A stretch of 64,000 bases of DNA from Halomonas caseinilytica (GCF_001662305.1 NZ_BDEP01000014.1:62001-126000); one strand, 5' to 3'. Positions 26,229 to 36,291 are shown, counted from the stretch's first letter. The notes: a model not told the origin generated them from the sequence alone. Translations and numbers: made by a program.

Positions 26229-27803
26229 ATGACCGATACATTGACCCCGACACCCCGCCCGGTGGCACTGATCATCCTCGACGGCTACGGCCACAACCCG
26301 GATGCCGCCCACAATGCGGTCCAGGCCGCGCGCACGCCGGTAATGGATCGTCTCTGGGCAGAGCGTCCTCACGCCCTGCTGCATACCGACGGACGCTACG
26401 TGGGCCTGCCCGACGGCCAGATGGGCAACTCGGAAGTCGGCCACATGAACCTCGGGGCCGGGCGCATCGTCTATCAGGACTTCACGCGCATCACCAAGGC
26501 CATCGAAGACAACGAGCTGGCCGACAACACCGTCCTGACCGACGCCATCGACGCCGCCGTGAGCGCCGGCAAGGCAGTCCATCTGCTGGGCCTGTTGTCG
26601 CCGGGTGGCGTGCACAGCCACGAAGACCACATCCTGGCCATGGCCGAACTGGCCGCCCAGCGCGGTGCCAAACGCATCTATCTGCACGGCTTCCTCGACG
26701 GTCGCGACACCGCGCCGAAGAGCGCCCTGGCCTCCATCGAGCGCGCCAACGCCAAGCTGGCCGAGCTGGTCGGCGCCGAAAACGGCTTCGTCGCCTCGCT
26801 GATCGGCCGCTATTTCGCCATGGACCGCGATAATCGCTGGGATCGTGTCGAGCAGGCCTACCGCCTGGTGACCGAGGGTCACGGCGCACATCAGGCATCC
26901 CGTGCCGAAGCCGGCCTGCAGGCCGCCTACGAGCGCGACGAGACCGACGAATTCGTCACCGCCACTGCCATTGCGCCGAACGGCACGCCGATCGCCATGG
27001 AAGACGGCGACGCTGCCCTGTTCATGAACTTCCGCGCCGACCGCGCCAGGGAATTGACCCGCGCCTTCGTCGAGGACGGTTTCGACGGATTCGAGCGCCA
27101 GGCCCGGCCCCGCCTGGCCAATGGCAGCCTGGTGACCATGACCCAGTACGCCGCTGACATCCCGGCGCCGGCCGCCTTCCCGCCGGCCGACCTGCCCAAC
27201 ACCCTGGGCGAGGTGATGGAGCAGCGCGATCTCACGCAACTGCGTATCGCCGAGACCGAGAAATACGCCCACGTCACCTTCTTCTTCTCCGGTGGTCGCG
27301 AAGCCGAGTTCAAGGGCGAGACCCGAATCCTGGTGCCCTCGCCCCAGGACGTGAAAACCTACGACGAGAAGCCCGAGATGAGCGCCGTGGAGGTCACCGA
27401 TCGCCTGGTCGGCGCCATCGAATCCGACGATTTCGATCTGATCGTGTGCAACTACGCCAACGGCGACATGGTCGGCCATACCGGTGACTTCGATGCCGCC
27501 GTGGCCGCCATCGAAGCCGTGGATGCCTGCGTGGGTCGCGTGGTCGAGGCCATCGAGAAGGCCGGCGGCGCCTGCCTGATCACCGCCGACCACGGCAACG
27601 CCGAACAGATGGTGCACCCCGAAACCGGCGCGCCGCAGACCGCCCACACCACCTTCCAGGTGCCGCTGGTCTATGTCGGCGAGCGTCCGCTCCGCCTCCT
27701 CGACGATGGCAGCCTGTGCGACCTCGCGCCGACCCTGTTGGCAATGATGGATCAGCCGGTTCCCGAGGAGATGACCGGCCGGATTCTGATCGACACCCAG
27801 TGA
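26229..27803 (+). CDS. gpmI: 2,3-bisphosphoglycerate-independent phosphoglycerate mutase
   Basis: 524 residues, close to the usual 510-515. Interconverts 3- and 2-phosphoglycerate using two Mn ions. The alkaline-phosphatase-fold motifs are present: ALIILDGYG with the first metal Asp, nucleophile Ser68 in [25 protein letters not shown] and [10 protein letters not shown]. The open frame runs from 26130, but the ATG at 26229 matches the family start. Its stop codon overlaps the GTG start of the next gene (GTGA, 27800-27803). Confidence 0.96.
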   Translation: MTDTLTPTPRPVALIILDGYGHNPDAAHNAVQAARTPVMDRLWAERPHALLHTDGRYVGLPDGQMGNSEVGHMNLGAGRIVYQDFTRITKAIEDNELADNTVLTDAIDAAVSAGKAVHLLGLLSPGGVHSHEDHILAMAELAAQRGAKRIYLHGFLDGRDTAPKSALASIERANAKLAELVGAENGFVASLIGRYFAMDRDNRWDRVEQAYRLVTEGHGAHQASRAEAGLQAAYERDETDEFVTATAIAPNGTPIAMEDGDAALFMNFRADRARELTRAFVEDGFDGFERQARPRLANGSLVTMTQYAADIPAPAAFPPADLPNTLGEVMEQRDLTQLRIAETEKYAHVTFFFSGGREAEFKGETRILVPSPQDVKTYDEKPEMSAVEVTDRLVGAIESDDFDLIVCNYANGDMVGHTGDFDAAVAAIEAVDACVGRVVEAIEKAGGACLITADHGNAEQMVHPETGAPQTAHTTFQVPLVYVGERPLRLLDDGSLCDLAPTLLAMMDQPVPEEMTGRILIDTQ

Positions 27804-28957
27804 GCAAGGCATTTCCGCGACGGGAAGGCGTGTGCCGCCTGCTACCCCTAGTGCTGTGGCTGGCCGTGACGCCAGCCATGGCCGTCACCGATGAGCGCGA
27901 AGCCCAGCAGCGCATCGACGCCATCGGTGAACGCATCCAGGAGGTCACCCGCGAGCTCGACGCCACCGGTCAGGCCCGGGACGAGGCCAGCGAAGCGCTG
28001 CGCGAGATCGAGACGTCACTGGCCGAGACGCACCGCCGCCTCGACGACATTCAGGCACAGCGACGCGCGCTGAACGACGAAGTCATCGAACTGGAGGAAG
28101 AGCGCAAGCGTCTGGAGGCCGAGCGCCAGGAACAACTCGCCGCCCTGGAGCAACAGGTCGATGCCCTTTATCGTCTCGGGCTGACCCCACAGCTCAAGCT
28201 GCTGCTCAACCAGGACGATCCGGGGCGACTGGACCGCCTGCAGACCTACCTCAATCGCCTTGCGGAAGCCCGCAATGCCCGGCTGGCGGAACTCGACAGG
28301 CTCGACACGGCACTGGACGACAACCAGCAAGCCCTGGACGAACGAGGGCAGCGCCTGGAACAACTGGCCGGTGAACTGGAAAAGCGCAGTGCCGAGCTGG
28401 CCAGCCAGGTGGACGAACGCGAGGCCCTGCTCGCCAAGCTGGACGAGCGCTACGCCACCAAGGAGGCACGGCTGTCCGCCCTCGATCAGGACAGGGCACA
28501 TGCCGAGCAAGTCCTGCAGCAGGTGCAGGAGCGATTGGCCCGGCTCGAACGTCCACCGCCTTCCACTGCCATCAGCGAAACTCGGGGCGACCTTCCCTGG
28601 CCAGTCCAAGGCAAGGTGACCTCGACATTCCGGCAGGGGCGTGGCGTGCACCGCGATGGCATGCTGATCCGTGCGGCGGCCGGCACGCCGGTCGAGGCAG
28701 TGCATGCCGGCCGGGTCGTGTTCGCCGACTGGATGCGCGGCTTCGGTAACCTGCTGATCATCGACCACGGCGACGGCGTCATGACCCTGCACGCCCACTT
28801 GCAGCACTTCAGCGTCGAGGTTGGCGCGGCCGTCGACACGGGGCAGACCATCGGCGTGGTGGGCGCCAGCGGCGGACAGCCCTCGCCAGGGCTTTATTTC
28901 GAAGTACGACGCGCCGGAGACCCCATCGATCCCCAGAGCTGGGTCGCCCAGCGATAG
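27800..28957 (+). CDS. envC: EnvC-like murein hydrolase activator (degenerate LytM domain)
   Basis: 385 residues. The GTG at 27800 overlaps the gpmI stop and gives a signal peptide ([18 protein letters not shown]), absent if the upstream ATG were used. Residues about 28-255 form a long Glu/Gln/Arg-rich coiled coil; the C-terminal LytM/M23 fold lacks the metal ligands: HxxxD is HRDGM, and the final HxH is replaced in [10 protein letters not shown]. EnvC is likewise inactive and activates the amidases AmiA/AmiB at the division site. Periplasmic. gpmI-envC-ctp is a conserved order. Confidence 0.88.
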   Translation: MSKAFPRREGVCRLLPLVLWLAVTPAMAVTDEREAQQRIDAIGERIQEVTRELDATGQARDEASEALREIETSLAETHRRLDDIQAQRRALNDEVIELEEERKRLEAERQEQLAALEQQVDALYRLGLTPQLKLLLNQDDPGRLDRLQTYLNRLAEARNARLAELDRLDTALDDNQQALDERGQRLEQLAGELEKRSAELASQVDEREALLAKLDERYATKEARLSALDQDRAHAEQVLQQVQERLARLERPPPSTAISETRGDLPWPVQGKVTSTFRQGRGVHRDGMLIRAAAGTPVEAVHAGRVVFADWMRGFGNLLIIDHGDGVMTLHAHLQHFSVEVGAAVDTGQTIGVVGASGGQPSPGLYFEVRRAGDPIDPQSWVAQR

Positions 28958-29071
28958 TCCGGGAGACAAGCCCCGGGGAATGCCGAAACGACGGCGCCTC
29001 GCTTCAGTGTTTTCTTGGCCGCCATGCCCACGCTATGCTGGGCTTACTCTAATGGAACCGCGAGAGACCGC

Positions 29072-30367
29072 ATGCCCTTACGCCCCGTTGGCCTTCCCAC
29101 TCTTCGGCATCGCCTGGGCGCCACGCTGCTTCCCATCGCCCTGCTCGTCGCGCCGCTGCCCGCCGTTGCCGCTTCCGAGACGGATGATGACCTGCCGGTG
29201 GCCGAGATCCAGGCCTTTGCCGAGGTGTTCGAGCGCATCAAGCGCGCCTATGTCGAGGAAGTCGATGACGCCACCTTGCTGCGCAATGCCATGCGCGGCA
29301 TGTTGAGCGAACTGGACCCTCACTCCACTTATCTCGATGCCAAGGCCTACGAGAGCCTGCGCGAAACCACCCAGGGCGAGTTCGGCGGCGTGGGTATCGA
29401 GGTGGGCAAGCGCGACGGCCAGCTCACCGTGATCACGCCGATCGACGACACCCCCGCTTCCCGATCCGGCCTCCAGGCTCAGGACTCCATCCTGCGCATC
29501 GACGACACCCCGACCGAAGGCCTGTCGCTGCAGGAAGCAGTCGAGCTGATGCGCGGCGACCCGGGCACCGAGATCCGCCTGACCATCATGCGTCAGGGCG
29601 AGGATGCACCACGCAACGTCACCCTGGAACGCGAGATCATTCGGACCCAGAGCGTGAAGAGCGACATCCTGGCACCGGGCTACGGCTACCTGCGGGTCAG
29701 CCAGTTCCAGACCCGCACCGGCGAACAGGTTACCGAGGCCCTGAACGACCTGACCGAGGACGGCCCGCTGCAGGGTCTCGTGCTGGATCTGCGCAACAAT
29801 CCCGGCGGAGTGCTCCAGGCCGCCGTCGACGTGGCCGATGCCTTTCTGGAGGATGGCCAGATCGTCTACACCGAGGGCCGACTGGCCGACAGCGAACTGA
29901 GCTTCTATGCCAATCGGGTCACGACTGCTCCCGATGTGCCGCTGGTGGTGCTGATCAACGGTGGCAGCGCCTCGGCGGCAGAGATCGTCGCCGGCGCCCT
30001 GCAGGATCAGCGGCGCGGCGTCGTCATGGGCACCAAGAGCTTCGGCAAGGGATCGGTGCAGCAGATCATGCCGCTGGGCGAGGACGAAGCGCTCAAGCTG
30101 ACCACCGCACGTTATTTCACACCGAGCGGTCGTTCCATCCAGGCACAAGGCATCGAACCTGATGTCGAGGTGGTGCGCGGGCGCCTTGAGGTCGCCAAGG
30201 ACAATGGGCTGCAAGTTCGCGAAGCCGACCTGGAAGGCCACCTGACCGGCAACGGCGGGGGCACCCAGGGCGGTGAGTTCAATACCCGCCTGCGCGACGA
30301 CTACCAGCTCGGCGAGGCCCTGAATCTGCTCAAGGCCTTGAACGTGCTGGACGAACGCAAACGCTGA
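29072..30367 (+). CDS. C-terminal-processing peptidase, S41 family
   Basis: 431 residues. Signal peptide (LPIALLVAPLPAVAA), helical N-terminal domain with MRGMLSELDPHSTYLD, PDZ domain (GGVGIEVGKRDGQLTVITPIDDTPASRSGL) and the peptidase core LVLDLRNNPGGVL, nucleophile in INGGSASAAEIVAGAL and general-base Lys in TKSFGKGSVQ. Periplasmic protease of the CtpA type. The open frame starts at 29015, but the ATG at 29072 is followed directly by the signal peptide. 114 nt after envC; converges with ubiI. Confidence 0.92.
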   Translation: MPLRPVGLPTLRHRLGATLLPIALLVAPLPAVAASETDDDLPVAEIQAFAEVFERIKRAYVEEVDDATLLRNAMRGMLSELDPHSTYLDAKAYESLRETTQGEFGGVGIEVGKRDGQLTVITPIDDTPASRSGLQAQDSILRIDDTPTEGLSLQEAVELMRGDPGTEIRLTIMRQGEDAPRNVTLEREIIRTQSVKSDILAPGYGYLRVSQFQTRTGEQVTEALNDLTEDGPLQGLVLDLRNNPGGVLQAAVDVADAFLEDGQIVYTEGRLADSELSFYANRVTTAPDVPLVVLINGGSASAAEIVAGALQDQRRGVVMGTKSFGKGSVQQIMPLGEDEALKLTTARYFTPSGRSIQAQGIEPDVEVVRGRLEVAKDNGLQVREADLEGHLTGNGGGTQGGEFNTRLRDDYQLGEALNLLKALNVLDERKR

Positions 30368-30377
30368 GCCAGGCCGA

Positions 30378-31610
30378 TCAGCGGCAGGTGGCGGGCAGGC
30401 GTCCTCTTTGCCCCGCCGCCTGCTGCATCAGCAACCGCTTGACGGGCCCTAGTCGATCGACACCCGAAAGCCCCAGGTTGCGCGCCAGCGTCAGGGCCGG
30501 ATGGCGCGCCCCGAACAGTAGCCGGAAAGCATCCATCAAGCGCAGCATGGTGGCGTTGTCGCCCCGGCGGCGACGCGCATAACGCGCCAGCCAGGCCTCG
30601 TCGCCCAAGGCGATACCACGCCGTCGCGCCTCGAGCAATGTCTCGGCCAGCACTGCCACGTCCATCAGGCCAAGATTGGCTCCCTGACCCGCCAGGGGAT
30701 GAATGCTGTGCGCGGCATCGCCCACCAAGGCCAGTCCTGGCAACGTATAGCGCTCGGCGTGACGCTGGGTAAGCGGCAGGCACACAGCACGATCGACCGG
30801 CGTCACCCGGCCCAGGCAAGCACCGATGCCGGCCTCCAGTTCCGCTCCCAGCGATTCCGGCGACAGCGCCGTCAGCCGCTCGGCTTCGCCCGGCGACGTC
30901 GACCAGACAATGGAACAATGTCGCTCATCGCCGTCCAGGGTCAGCGGCAGAAACGCCAGGGGACCGTCGGCCAGAAAGGCCTGTCGCGCCACGCCGCCAT
31001 GGGGGAGCTCGGTGCGCACCGAGGTCACCAGCGCCTCCTGGCCGGTGTCATGCGACCGGGTCTCGATCCCGGCCATCTTCCGCAGGGGAGATCGCGCTCC
31101 ATCGGCGGCCACCACCAGCGGGGCCTGGAGTCGCTCGCCATCTTCCAGATGCAGTACCGGGTCACCATGGCGCGTCTCGAGCCCGACGACCCGGGCAGAG
31201 AAGCGCCGCCGTACCGTCGGCAGCTCCGTCAGACACGCCTCCAGGGCCGACACCACGACGTCATTCTCGACGATGTGACCAAGGACCGGCAGGCCTGCCT
31301 GATCGGCGGAGAAGCTCACCTCACCGGTACCCTCACCGTCCCAGACCCGCATATGACAATAAGGCGTGACACGGCGCTCACGCATCATTGCCCAGGCGCC
31401 CAGCCCCTCCAGCAGGCGCTGGGAAACCGGAGTCAGCGCACTGACCCGAAGGTCGGCGGGACCGCGCCCCGCCGCCTCGGCATCCACGGGGCTCGGCCTG
31501 GCATCCAGCAGCGACACCGACATGCCGGCTCGTCCCAGCAAGCCTGCCAGCGTCGCGCCCACCATGCCGCCGCCGACGATGATCACATCGTTCTCCGTTT
31601 CACCCGCCAT
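30378..31610 (-). CDS. ubiI: FAD-dependent ubiquinone-biosynthesis hydroxylase (UbiI/VisC type)
   Basis: 410 residues of the UbiH/UbiI/UbiF monooxygenase family: N-terminal dinucleotide fold VIIVGGGMVGATLAGLLG, middle VVAADGARSPLR motif and C-terminal FAD motif LVGDAAHSIHPLAGQGANLGL. By position after ygfB-pepP-ubiH it corresponds to UbiI, which hydroxylates C5 of the ubiquinone ring precursor. Last gene of the minus-strand operon; 33 nt after ubiH. Confidence 0.87.
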   Translation of the reverse strand: MAGETENDVIIVGGGMVGATLAGLLGRAGMSVSLLDARPSPVDAEAAGRGPADLRVSALTPVSQRLLEGLGAWAMMRERRVTPYCHMRVWDGEGTGEVSFSADQAGLPVLGHIVENDVVVSALEACLTELPTVRRRFSARVVGLETRHGDPVLHLEDGERLQAPLVVAADGARSPLRKMAGIETRSHDTGQEALVTSVRTELPHGGVARQAFLADGPLAFLPLTLDGDERHCSIVWSTSPGEAERLTALSPESLGAELEAGIGACLGRVTPVDRAVCLPLTQRHAERYTLPGLALVGDAAHSIHPLAGQGANLGLMDVAVLAETLLEARRRGIALGDEAWLARYARRRRGDNATMLRLMDAFRLLFGARHPALTLARNLGLSGVDRLGPVKRLLMQQAAGQRGRLPATCR

Positions 31611-31643
31611 GTCGTCTTCCTGCCCCGATCCCGGTTGATGTCG

Positions 31644-32867
31644 TCATCGTTCCACGCCCATGGCCCGCCTGGCCAGCGTTCGACGCAATGGCCCGAGCAG
31701 GTTTAGCCCCACCAGACCGGCGGCCCGCGCCCGCGACAGCAACGGGTCATCGAAGCCGAACACCCGCACCAGGCCATCGCTGAAGCGGATCACGTTGTCG
31801 CGATCTCCACTGCGGCGCGCCTCGAAATCATTCAAGGTCGCGGCATCGCCCGGCGCATCGCCTCGCACCAGCCCTGCCTCGATGGCGGCCACCAGATCCA
31901 TCACGCCCCGCAGGGCCAGATTGAATCCCTGCCCGGCCACCGGATGCAGGGCATGAGCCGCGTTGCCCATCACCGCCAGGCCCGGGCGCACCGTCTCGCT
32001 GGCGGTGACCAACGAGAGCGGATAGGCATGGCGCTCGCCGACACGCCGAAAACGCCCCGCCCGATCCCCGAAAGTGGCTTGCAGGTGTGCCAGGAAGTCA
32101 GCATCGGAGCGCGACAGGGCCTCTCGTTCACGGCCGGCGGCAAAGGTCCAGATCAACGCCATGCGCTGCCCGGTCATGGGCAGCAAGGCAATGGGGCCGG
32201 CGCTCGTGAAACGCTCATAGGCGATGCCCTCATGGGGGCGATCGAGCCCCACCGTGGTGACCACGGCGACTTGCTCATAAGGGCGCTCCCGACTCTCGAT
32301 GCCGAGGCGCTCCTTGAGTCCCGAGCGACCACCATCGGCCATCACCGTCAGCCCAGCCTCGAGACAGGCGCCGTCGGAGAGCACCAGCCGATGACCGCCG
32401 GCCAGGGGATGAATGCCTTCCACCCGCGCCGGGCAGTGCCAGCCCAGGGGCAACTCGGCGAGCCGACGATGCAGAACACGCCCCACCCAAGCATTGGGAA
32501 TCACATACCCCATGGCTTCATTGCCGAATTCCTCGGCACGCAATCGTGTCACGCCAAGCCGGCCCTGCTCGCTGACATGGATGCACCGAATCGGCGAGGC
32601 ACGTTCGGCCATGCTCGACCACACGCCTAGGCGATCGAAGTGATGCGCCGTTCCCCGGGAAATGGCACTGGCCCGGGCATCGAAACTCGGCTGCCAGGGG
32701 GCATCCAGGCCATCGGGCAGGGGAGCTGCCTCGATCACGGCCACGGATAGCCCCCGATCACGCATCAATGGCGCCAGTGCCGCCCCCAGGCTGGCACCGA
32801 CCAGGCCACCACCGATGATCGCGATATCCACGCGCCGCGGCCTCTCAGCCGAGGACGATTCGCTCAT
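31644..32867 (-). CDS. ubiH: 2-octaprenyl-6-methoxyphenol hydroxylase
   Basis: 407 residues with IAIIGGGLVGASLGAALAP, VMADGGRSGLKERLGI and VMGNAAHALHPVAGQGFNLALRG, the three FAD/NAD(P)H motifs of the family. It performs an aerobic ring hydroxylation in ubiquinone synthesis. About 30% similar by eye to the following paralogue ubiI; assignment as UbiH rests on position directly after pepP. 65 nt after the pepP stop. Confidence 0.87.
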   Translation of the reverse strand: MSESSSAERPRRVDIAIIGGGLVGASLGAALAPLMRDRGLSVAVIEAAPLPDGLDAPWQPSFDARASAISRGTAHHFDRLGVWSSMAERASPIRCIHVSEQGRLGVTRLRAEEFGNEAMGYVIPNAWVGRVLHRRLAELPLGWHCPARVEGIHPLAGGHRLVLSDGACLEAGLTVMADGGRSGLKERLGIESRERPYEQVAVVTTVGLDRPHEGIAYERFTSAGPIALLPMTGQRMALIWTFAAGREREALSRSDADFLAHLQATFGDRAGRFRRVGERHAYPLSLVTASETVRPGLAVMGNAAHALHPVAGQGFNLALRGVMDLVAAIEAGLVRGDAPGDAATLNDFEARRSGDRDNVIRFSDGLVRVFGFDDPLLSRARAAGLVGLNLLGPLRRTLARRAMGVER

Positions 32868-32932
32868 GCGCGACCCTCCGATATTTCGTAATGTACATTA
32901 CATAAAGACTCGATCGACAAATCGCCGAGTGA

Positions 32933-34270
32933 TCACTTTTCATCCATCAGGGCCTCGATATCAGCCACCTGCTTCGGCACCGCTCGCGTCAGCACTTCGC
33001 ACCCCTCGGGTGTCACGGCCACATCGTCCTCGATGCGAATACCGATGCCGCGAAATGCTGCCGGCAGATCGTCGTTGTCCGGCAGGTAGAGGCCAGGCTC
33101 GATGGTGAGCACCATGCCCGGCAGCAGGGTTCGCGGTTCGCCATCCCGGCGATAGCTCCCCACATCGTGGACATCGAGCCCCAGCCAGTGAGAGGTGGCG
33201 TGAGGGTAGAAGCGGCGCGCGACGATCGCCTCGGGTGCCTCCTCGCCATCTTCGGCCAGAACTCCCAGAGCCGTGAGGCCGGCGGCGAGATCGCTCACCA
33301 CGCCTCGATGGATCGCCGCGAGCGTGGCACCGGGACGCACGGCGTCGATGGCTCGTTCCTGGGCCGTCAGCACCACTTCGTACAATGCCCGCTGTGCCGA
33401 CGTGAAGCGCCCGTTGACCGGAAAGGTCCGCGTGATGTCGCCGGCATAGAGATCGAATTCGGCACCGGCGTCGATCAGCACCAACTCCCCGTCACGCAGG
33501 GGATCCCGATTATCAATGTAGTGCAGTACGCCGGCATTGCGCCCGCCAGCGACGATACTGGCATAGGCCGGCCCGCTGCCGCCCCGCCAGCGGAACTCAT
33601 GCTCCAGCTCGGCCTGGAGCTGGTATTCGGCGAGTCCCGGCCGGGAGACGCGCATCGCGCGCCGATGGGCATGGGCCGAAATCTCACCGGCATGACGCAG
33701 CAAGGCGAGCTCGCCTTCGCTCTTGATGAGGCGCTGCTCGTGCAACAGCGGCGCCACATCGGCAAAACCGAGAGGTGTCGGCGCATTCTGGCGCGGTCGG
33801 TCCACCAGTTCGGCACGCAACCGCTCCGCCAGGCGCAGCGCCGAACTGTTGCCCAAGGGCAGGTAGAGCGTGGCGTATCCCGCCAGCAGTTCGACCAGAC
33901 GGGCATCACGCTCGGCATTCTCGAAGGCTTGATCGACGCCATGCACACGAACGGCACCCTCGGCGCCGAGACGCTGCCCCGTCCAGGTCTCCATGGCCGG
34001 GTCACGATCCTGGCAGAACAGCACGCATTCCCCTTCGGCGCGGCCGGGCAGCAACAGCAGCAGGGCATCCGGCTCGGGAAACCCTGTCAGGTAGTGAAAG
34101 TCGCTGTCCTGGCGGAAAGGAAATTCGCTGTCGCGGGAGCGCGTGACCAGAGAGGCCCCCGGCAACAGCACAGCGGCATCCGCCGGCACGTCATCCATGA
34201 GTCGGCGACGTCGACTCCTGTACTCATCCAGACGGATGGCGCGCGGGCGACACTCGGCTTCGATCGACAT
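32933..34270 (-). CDS. pepP: Xaa-Pro aminopeptidase P
   Basis: 445 residues; removes an N-terminal residue next to proline. N-terminal creatinase-like domain, then the pita-bread catalytic domain with all five dinuclear metal ligands: DAGAEFDLYAGD (two Asp), the His in HATSHWLGLDVHDVG, TIEPGLY and GIRIEDD. AGGAG 5 nt before the ATG at 34270 is preferred over an upstream in-frame ATG at 34291. Second gene of the ygfB-pepP-ubiH-ubiI operon. Confidence 0.94.
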   Translation of the reverse strand: MSIEAECRPRAIRLDEYRSRRRRLMDDVPADAAVLLPGASLVTRSRDSEFPFRQDSDFHYLTGFPEPDALLLLLPGRAEGECVLFCQDRDPAMETWTGQRLGAEGAVRVHGVDQAFENAERDARLVELLAGYATLYLPLGNSSALRLAERLRAELVDRPRQNAPTPLGFADVAPLLHEQRLIKSEGELALLRHAGEISAHAHRRAMRVSRPGLAEYQLQAELEHEFRWRGGSGPAYASIVAGGRNAGVLHYIDNRDPLRDGELVLIDAGAEFDLYAGDITRTFPVNGRFTSAQRALYEVVLTAQERAIDAVRPGATLAAIHRGVVSDLAAGLTALGVLAEDGEEAPEAIVARRFYPHATSHWLGLDVHDVGSYRRDGEPRTLLPGMVLTIEPGLYLPDNDDLPAAFRGIGIRIEDDVAVTPEGCEVLTRAVPKQVADIEALMDEK

Positions 34271-34305
34271 GGCAGCTCCTGGACACACCAAGATAAGGGT
34301 AAGAG

Positions 34306-34899
34306 TCAGTGGGTCGGGCCCGGCTCCTCGACCTGTTCCACCTGCGGCTTGCCGGGATGCTGCTCGGTATAGAGCAACATGGCAGCCATTCTGGCGTGCT
34401 CAGTCAGGGCAAACAGATCGTTCTCGTTTTCAGGGCTGTCATCGAGGTCAGTCTCGATATCCGTCAATCCGCTCAGATCGTCGATGGCTTCCCTGAGCGA
34501 ATCCGACCAGTTCCTGCGCGGCTCGTCGCCGGCATCCCGCACCACCTCGAGGAAGCCCAGGGTCCATTCCTGGAGGCCCTGCGCACGCTCGGCCAGCGAA
34601 AACAGTTCATCGGGCAGCAGGGGTTCGTAGTTCATCTCCGCTGCGGACAAGGCCTCCAGCGTCTGGCGACGCCAGCCCAGGAGACGCTCGGCAGACGGCT
34701 CGTCTCTGGGCTGCTCGACGCCAAGGTTGAGGCAGACCATCTCCAGCCAGCCTTCGGCATCGAGATCGTGCAACGCCAGCGAGGCGCACAGGCGGCCGTC
34801 CAGGAAGGCCGGAGACTGCATGCTGCCATGCAGCAGGAAGGTGTCGGCGATGGTGGAAAAATCCTGGCGTTCGTTGATCAATGACATGACGCGATCCAT
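34306..34899 (-). CDS. ygfB: UPF0149 family protein (YgfB)
   Basis: About 197 residues if started at MDRVMSL (ATG 34899); an ATG at 34887 (MSLINERQDF) is equally plausible. The all-helical YecA/YgfB motifs are present: LHGSMQSPAFLDGRL, WLEMVCLNLG, LFSLAERAQGLQEWTLGFL and the acidic DLSGLTDIETDLDDSPENENDLF. YgfB of Pseudomonas influences a beta-lactam-resistance pathway, otherwise its role is poorly known. First gene of the operon and divergent from zapA, as in E. coli. Confidence 0.87.
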   Translation of the reverse strand: MDRVMSLINERQDFSTIADTFLLHGSMQSPAFLDGRLCASLALHDLDAEGWLEMVCLNLGVEQPRDEPSAERLLGWRRQTLEALSAAEMNYEPLLPDELFSLAERAQGLQEWTLGFLEVVRDAGDEPRRNWSDSLREAIDDLSGLTDIETDLDDSPENENDLFALTEHARMAAMLLYTEQHPGKPQVEQVEEPGPTH

Positions 34900-34917
34900 G
34901 GTGGAGCCCCGCACGCG

Positions 34918-34947
34918 TTGACCGCGCTTGAACGGCTCTCTTATAGT
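34918..34947 (+). promoter_or_regulatory. Sigma70 promoter of zapA
   Basis: TTGACC (34918-34923) and TATAGT (34942-34947) with an 18-nt spacer, in the ygfB-zapA divergent region, 78 nt before the zapA ATG. Confidence 0.55.
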
Positions 34948-35024
34948 GACTGAAAGTTCGTATTCCCCTCGATGTTAACGCATCGAGCCCCCGAGACGCG
35001 CCCTCGGCCCCCTCCGGAGCACCC

Positions 35025-35324
35025 ATGAGCGACTCTTCACGGCCCACCATCGAGATCACCCTGCTGGATCGGCAGTACGTCATCGCCTGCCCGCCGGACG
35101 AGGAGAGCAAACTCGAACGTGCAGCACGTTACCTGGACCGCGCCATGCAGGGCATCCATGCCCAGGGCAAGGTGGTCGACCGCGAGAAGGTCGCCATCAT
35201 GGCGGCCCTGAACATCGCCAACGAGTTGCTCGAGACCCAGGACGAGCAACGTGCCGGCGAGCAGAGCCTGAGCGAGCTCAACCAGCGTCTCGAGAAGGCG
35301 CTTTCCGATGCCCCCGGGCGCTGA
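35025..35324 (+). CDS. zapA: Cell division protein ZapA
   Basis: 99 residues. N-terminal beta hairpin IEITLLDRQYVIACPPDEESKLERAA and a long C-terminal coiled coil (REKVAIMAALNIANELLE onward) match ZapA, which bundles FtsZ filaments at the division ring. Followed by the 6S RNA gene, exactly the enteric arrangement. Confidence 0.92.
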   Translation: MSDSSRPTIEITLLDRQYVIACPPDEESKLERAARYLDRAMQGIHAQGKVVDREKVAIMAALNIANELLETQDEQRAGEQSLSELNQRLEKALSDAPGR

Positions 35325-35338
35325 AGGGATTCTTCCCT

Positions 35339-35366
35339 TTGGCCAGGCCGGCGGCTCTGCTAGGAT
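35339..35366 (+). promoter_or_regulatory. Promoter of 6S RNA
   Basis: TTGGCC (35339-35344), a 16-nt spacer and TAGGAT (35361-35366) place transcription start near 35373, just where the 6S RNA closing stem begins. Confidence 0.6.
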
Positions 35367-35372
35367 AGGAAT

Positions 35373-35557
35373 CGTTCCCTGGGGTGTTCGCCAGTCGTTA
35401 TCGTCCCTCGAGCCTATGCGCATTACCCAGGGGGCCAACAGCTAGTCGGACCCGTGTGCATGTCCGTGAGACGGAAAGCCTGACGGTTCGACTGCGGCCA
35501 CCCACCTTGAACCAATGGGTTCAAGGGCCAGAACGACAGCGGCACTCTGGGGAACTT
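35373..35557 (+). ncRNA. ssrS: 6S RNA
   Basis: About 185 nt between zapA and the 5-formyl-THF cyclo-ligase gene, the standard location. The closing stem pairs TTCCC (35375-35379) with GGGAA (35550-35554). Conserved 6S segments appear in order: GTTCGCCAGTC, GTGCATGTCCGTGAGACGGA, AGCCT...ACTGCG and CACCTTGAACC followed by GGGTTCAAGGG near the 3' side. 6S RNA mimics an open promoter and sequesters sigma70 RNA polymerase in stationary phase. Exact ends are estimated to within a few nucleotides. Confidence 0.9.
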
Positions 35558-35565
35558 CATCCATC

Positions 35566-36186
35566 ATGAACGTCATGCAGGATCCAGCCGCACCCACGAC
35601 ACGACGCGAACTGCGCCAAGCACTGCGGCGGCGTCGACGCGAACTCGATCGACGCGAGCAGAAGGCCGCCGCCACGCGGCTATGCCATGCCCTGCGTCGA
35701 CTGCCGGAAGTCTTCAGAGCCCGGCGTGTGGCGCTCTACCTGCCCAATGACGGCGAAATCGATCCGACGCCTCTGTTGCCCTGGCTCAGGGAACGTGGAG
35801 CCCGCGCCTATCTGCCGGTATTGCGCCCCCTGGCACCCAATACCCTCTGGTTCGTCCATTACCATGGCGACACCCCAATGGTGACCAATCGTTTCGGCAT
35901 TCCCGAACCCGACACCCGTCATGGCGCGCACCGCGCGCGACGTCAGGCAACCTGGACTCTGGATGTCATCCTCCTGCCCTTGGTCGGCTTCGACGATGAC
36001 GGCCAGCGCATCGGCATGGGAGGCGGCTTCTACGATCGCACTCTCGCCTTCACCCAACGCCCCGGCCCCCGACCTCGCCTGATCGGCCTGGCCCACGACT
36101 GCCAGCGCGTCACGCGCCTCCCGGTAGCGCCCTGGGACGTGCCTCTGGACGCCATCGTCAGCGATCGCCGGATTCTACGCCCCTGA
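35566..36186 (+). CDS. 5-formyltetrahydrofolate cyclo-ligase
   Basis: 206 residues from the ATG at 35566 (an ATG at 35575 is also possible). RRELRQALRRRRREL at the N-terminus, LYLPNDGEIDPTPLL, the substrate loop FGIPEP and the ATP/Mg motif LLPLVGFDDDGQRIGMGGGFYDR identify the YgfA/Fau family, which converts 5-formyl-THF to 5,10-methenyl-THF. It starts within about 10 nt of the 6S RNA 3' end, so the two are probably co-transcribed and processed as in E. coli. Confidence 0.9.
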   Translation: MNVMQDPAAPTTRRELRQALRRRRRELDRREQKAAATRLCHALRRLPEVFRARRVALYLPNDGEIDPTPLLPWLRERGARAYLPVLRPLAPNTLWFVHYHGDTPMVTNRFGIPEPDTRHGAHRARRQATWTLDVILLPLVGFDDDGQRIGMGGGFYDRTLAFTQRPGPRPRLIGLAHDCQRVTRLPVAPWDVPLDAIVSDRRILRP

Positions 36187-36222
36187 GTCGCCCTGCGCGC
36201 TAGAGACGGCCCCCAACATCAA

Positions 36223-36251
36223 GACGGCCGATGCATCACGCATCGGCCGTC
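36223..36251. terminator. Strong hairpin between convergent genes
   Basis: Exact 12-bp arms GACGGCCGATGC (36223-36234) and GCATCGGCCGTC (36240-36251) with loop ATCAC. It begins 37 nt after the cyclo-ligase stop and lies 40 nt before the end of a minus-strand small gene. Tail is only moderately T-rich, but the stem is strong enough to stop both transcripts. Confidence 0.65.
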
Positions 36252-36291
36252 TCATGTTCATGCCATCAGAGCGTGCTGATGAAAGTCGCTA

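Noticed and set aside
25920..27812. 630-codon minus-strand frame opposite gpmI
   Set aside because: Antisense shadow; gpmI carries all catalytic motifs on the plus strand.
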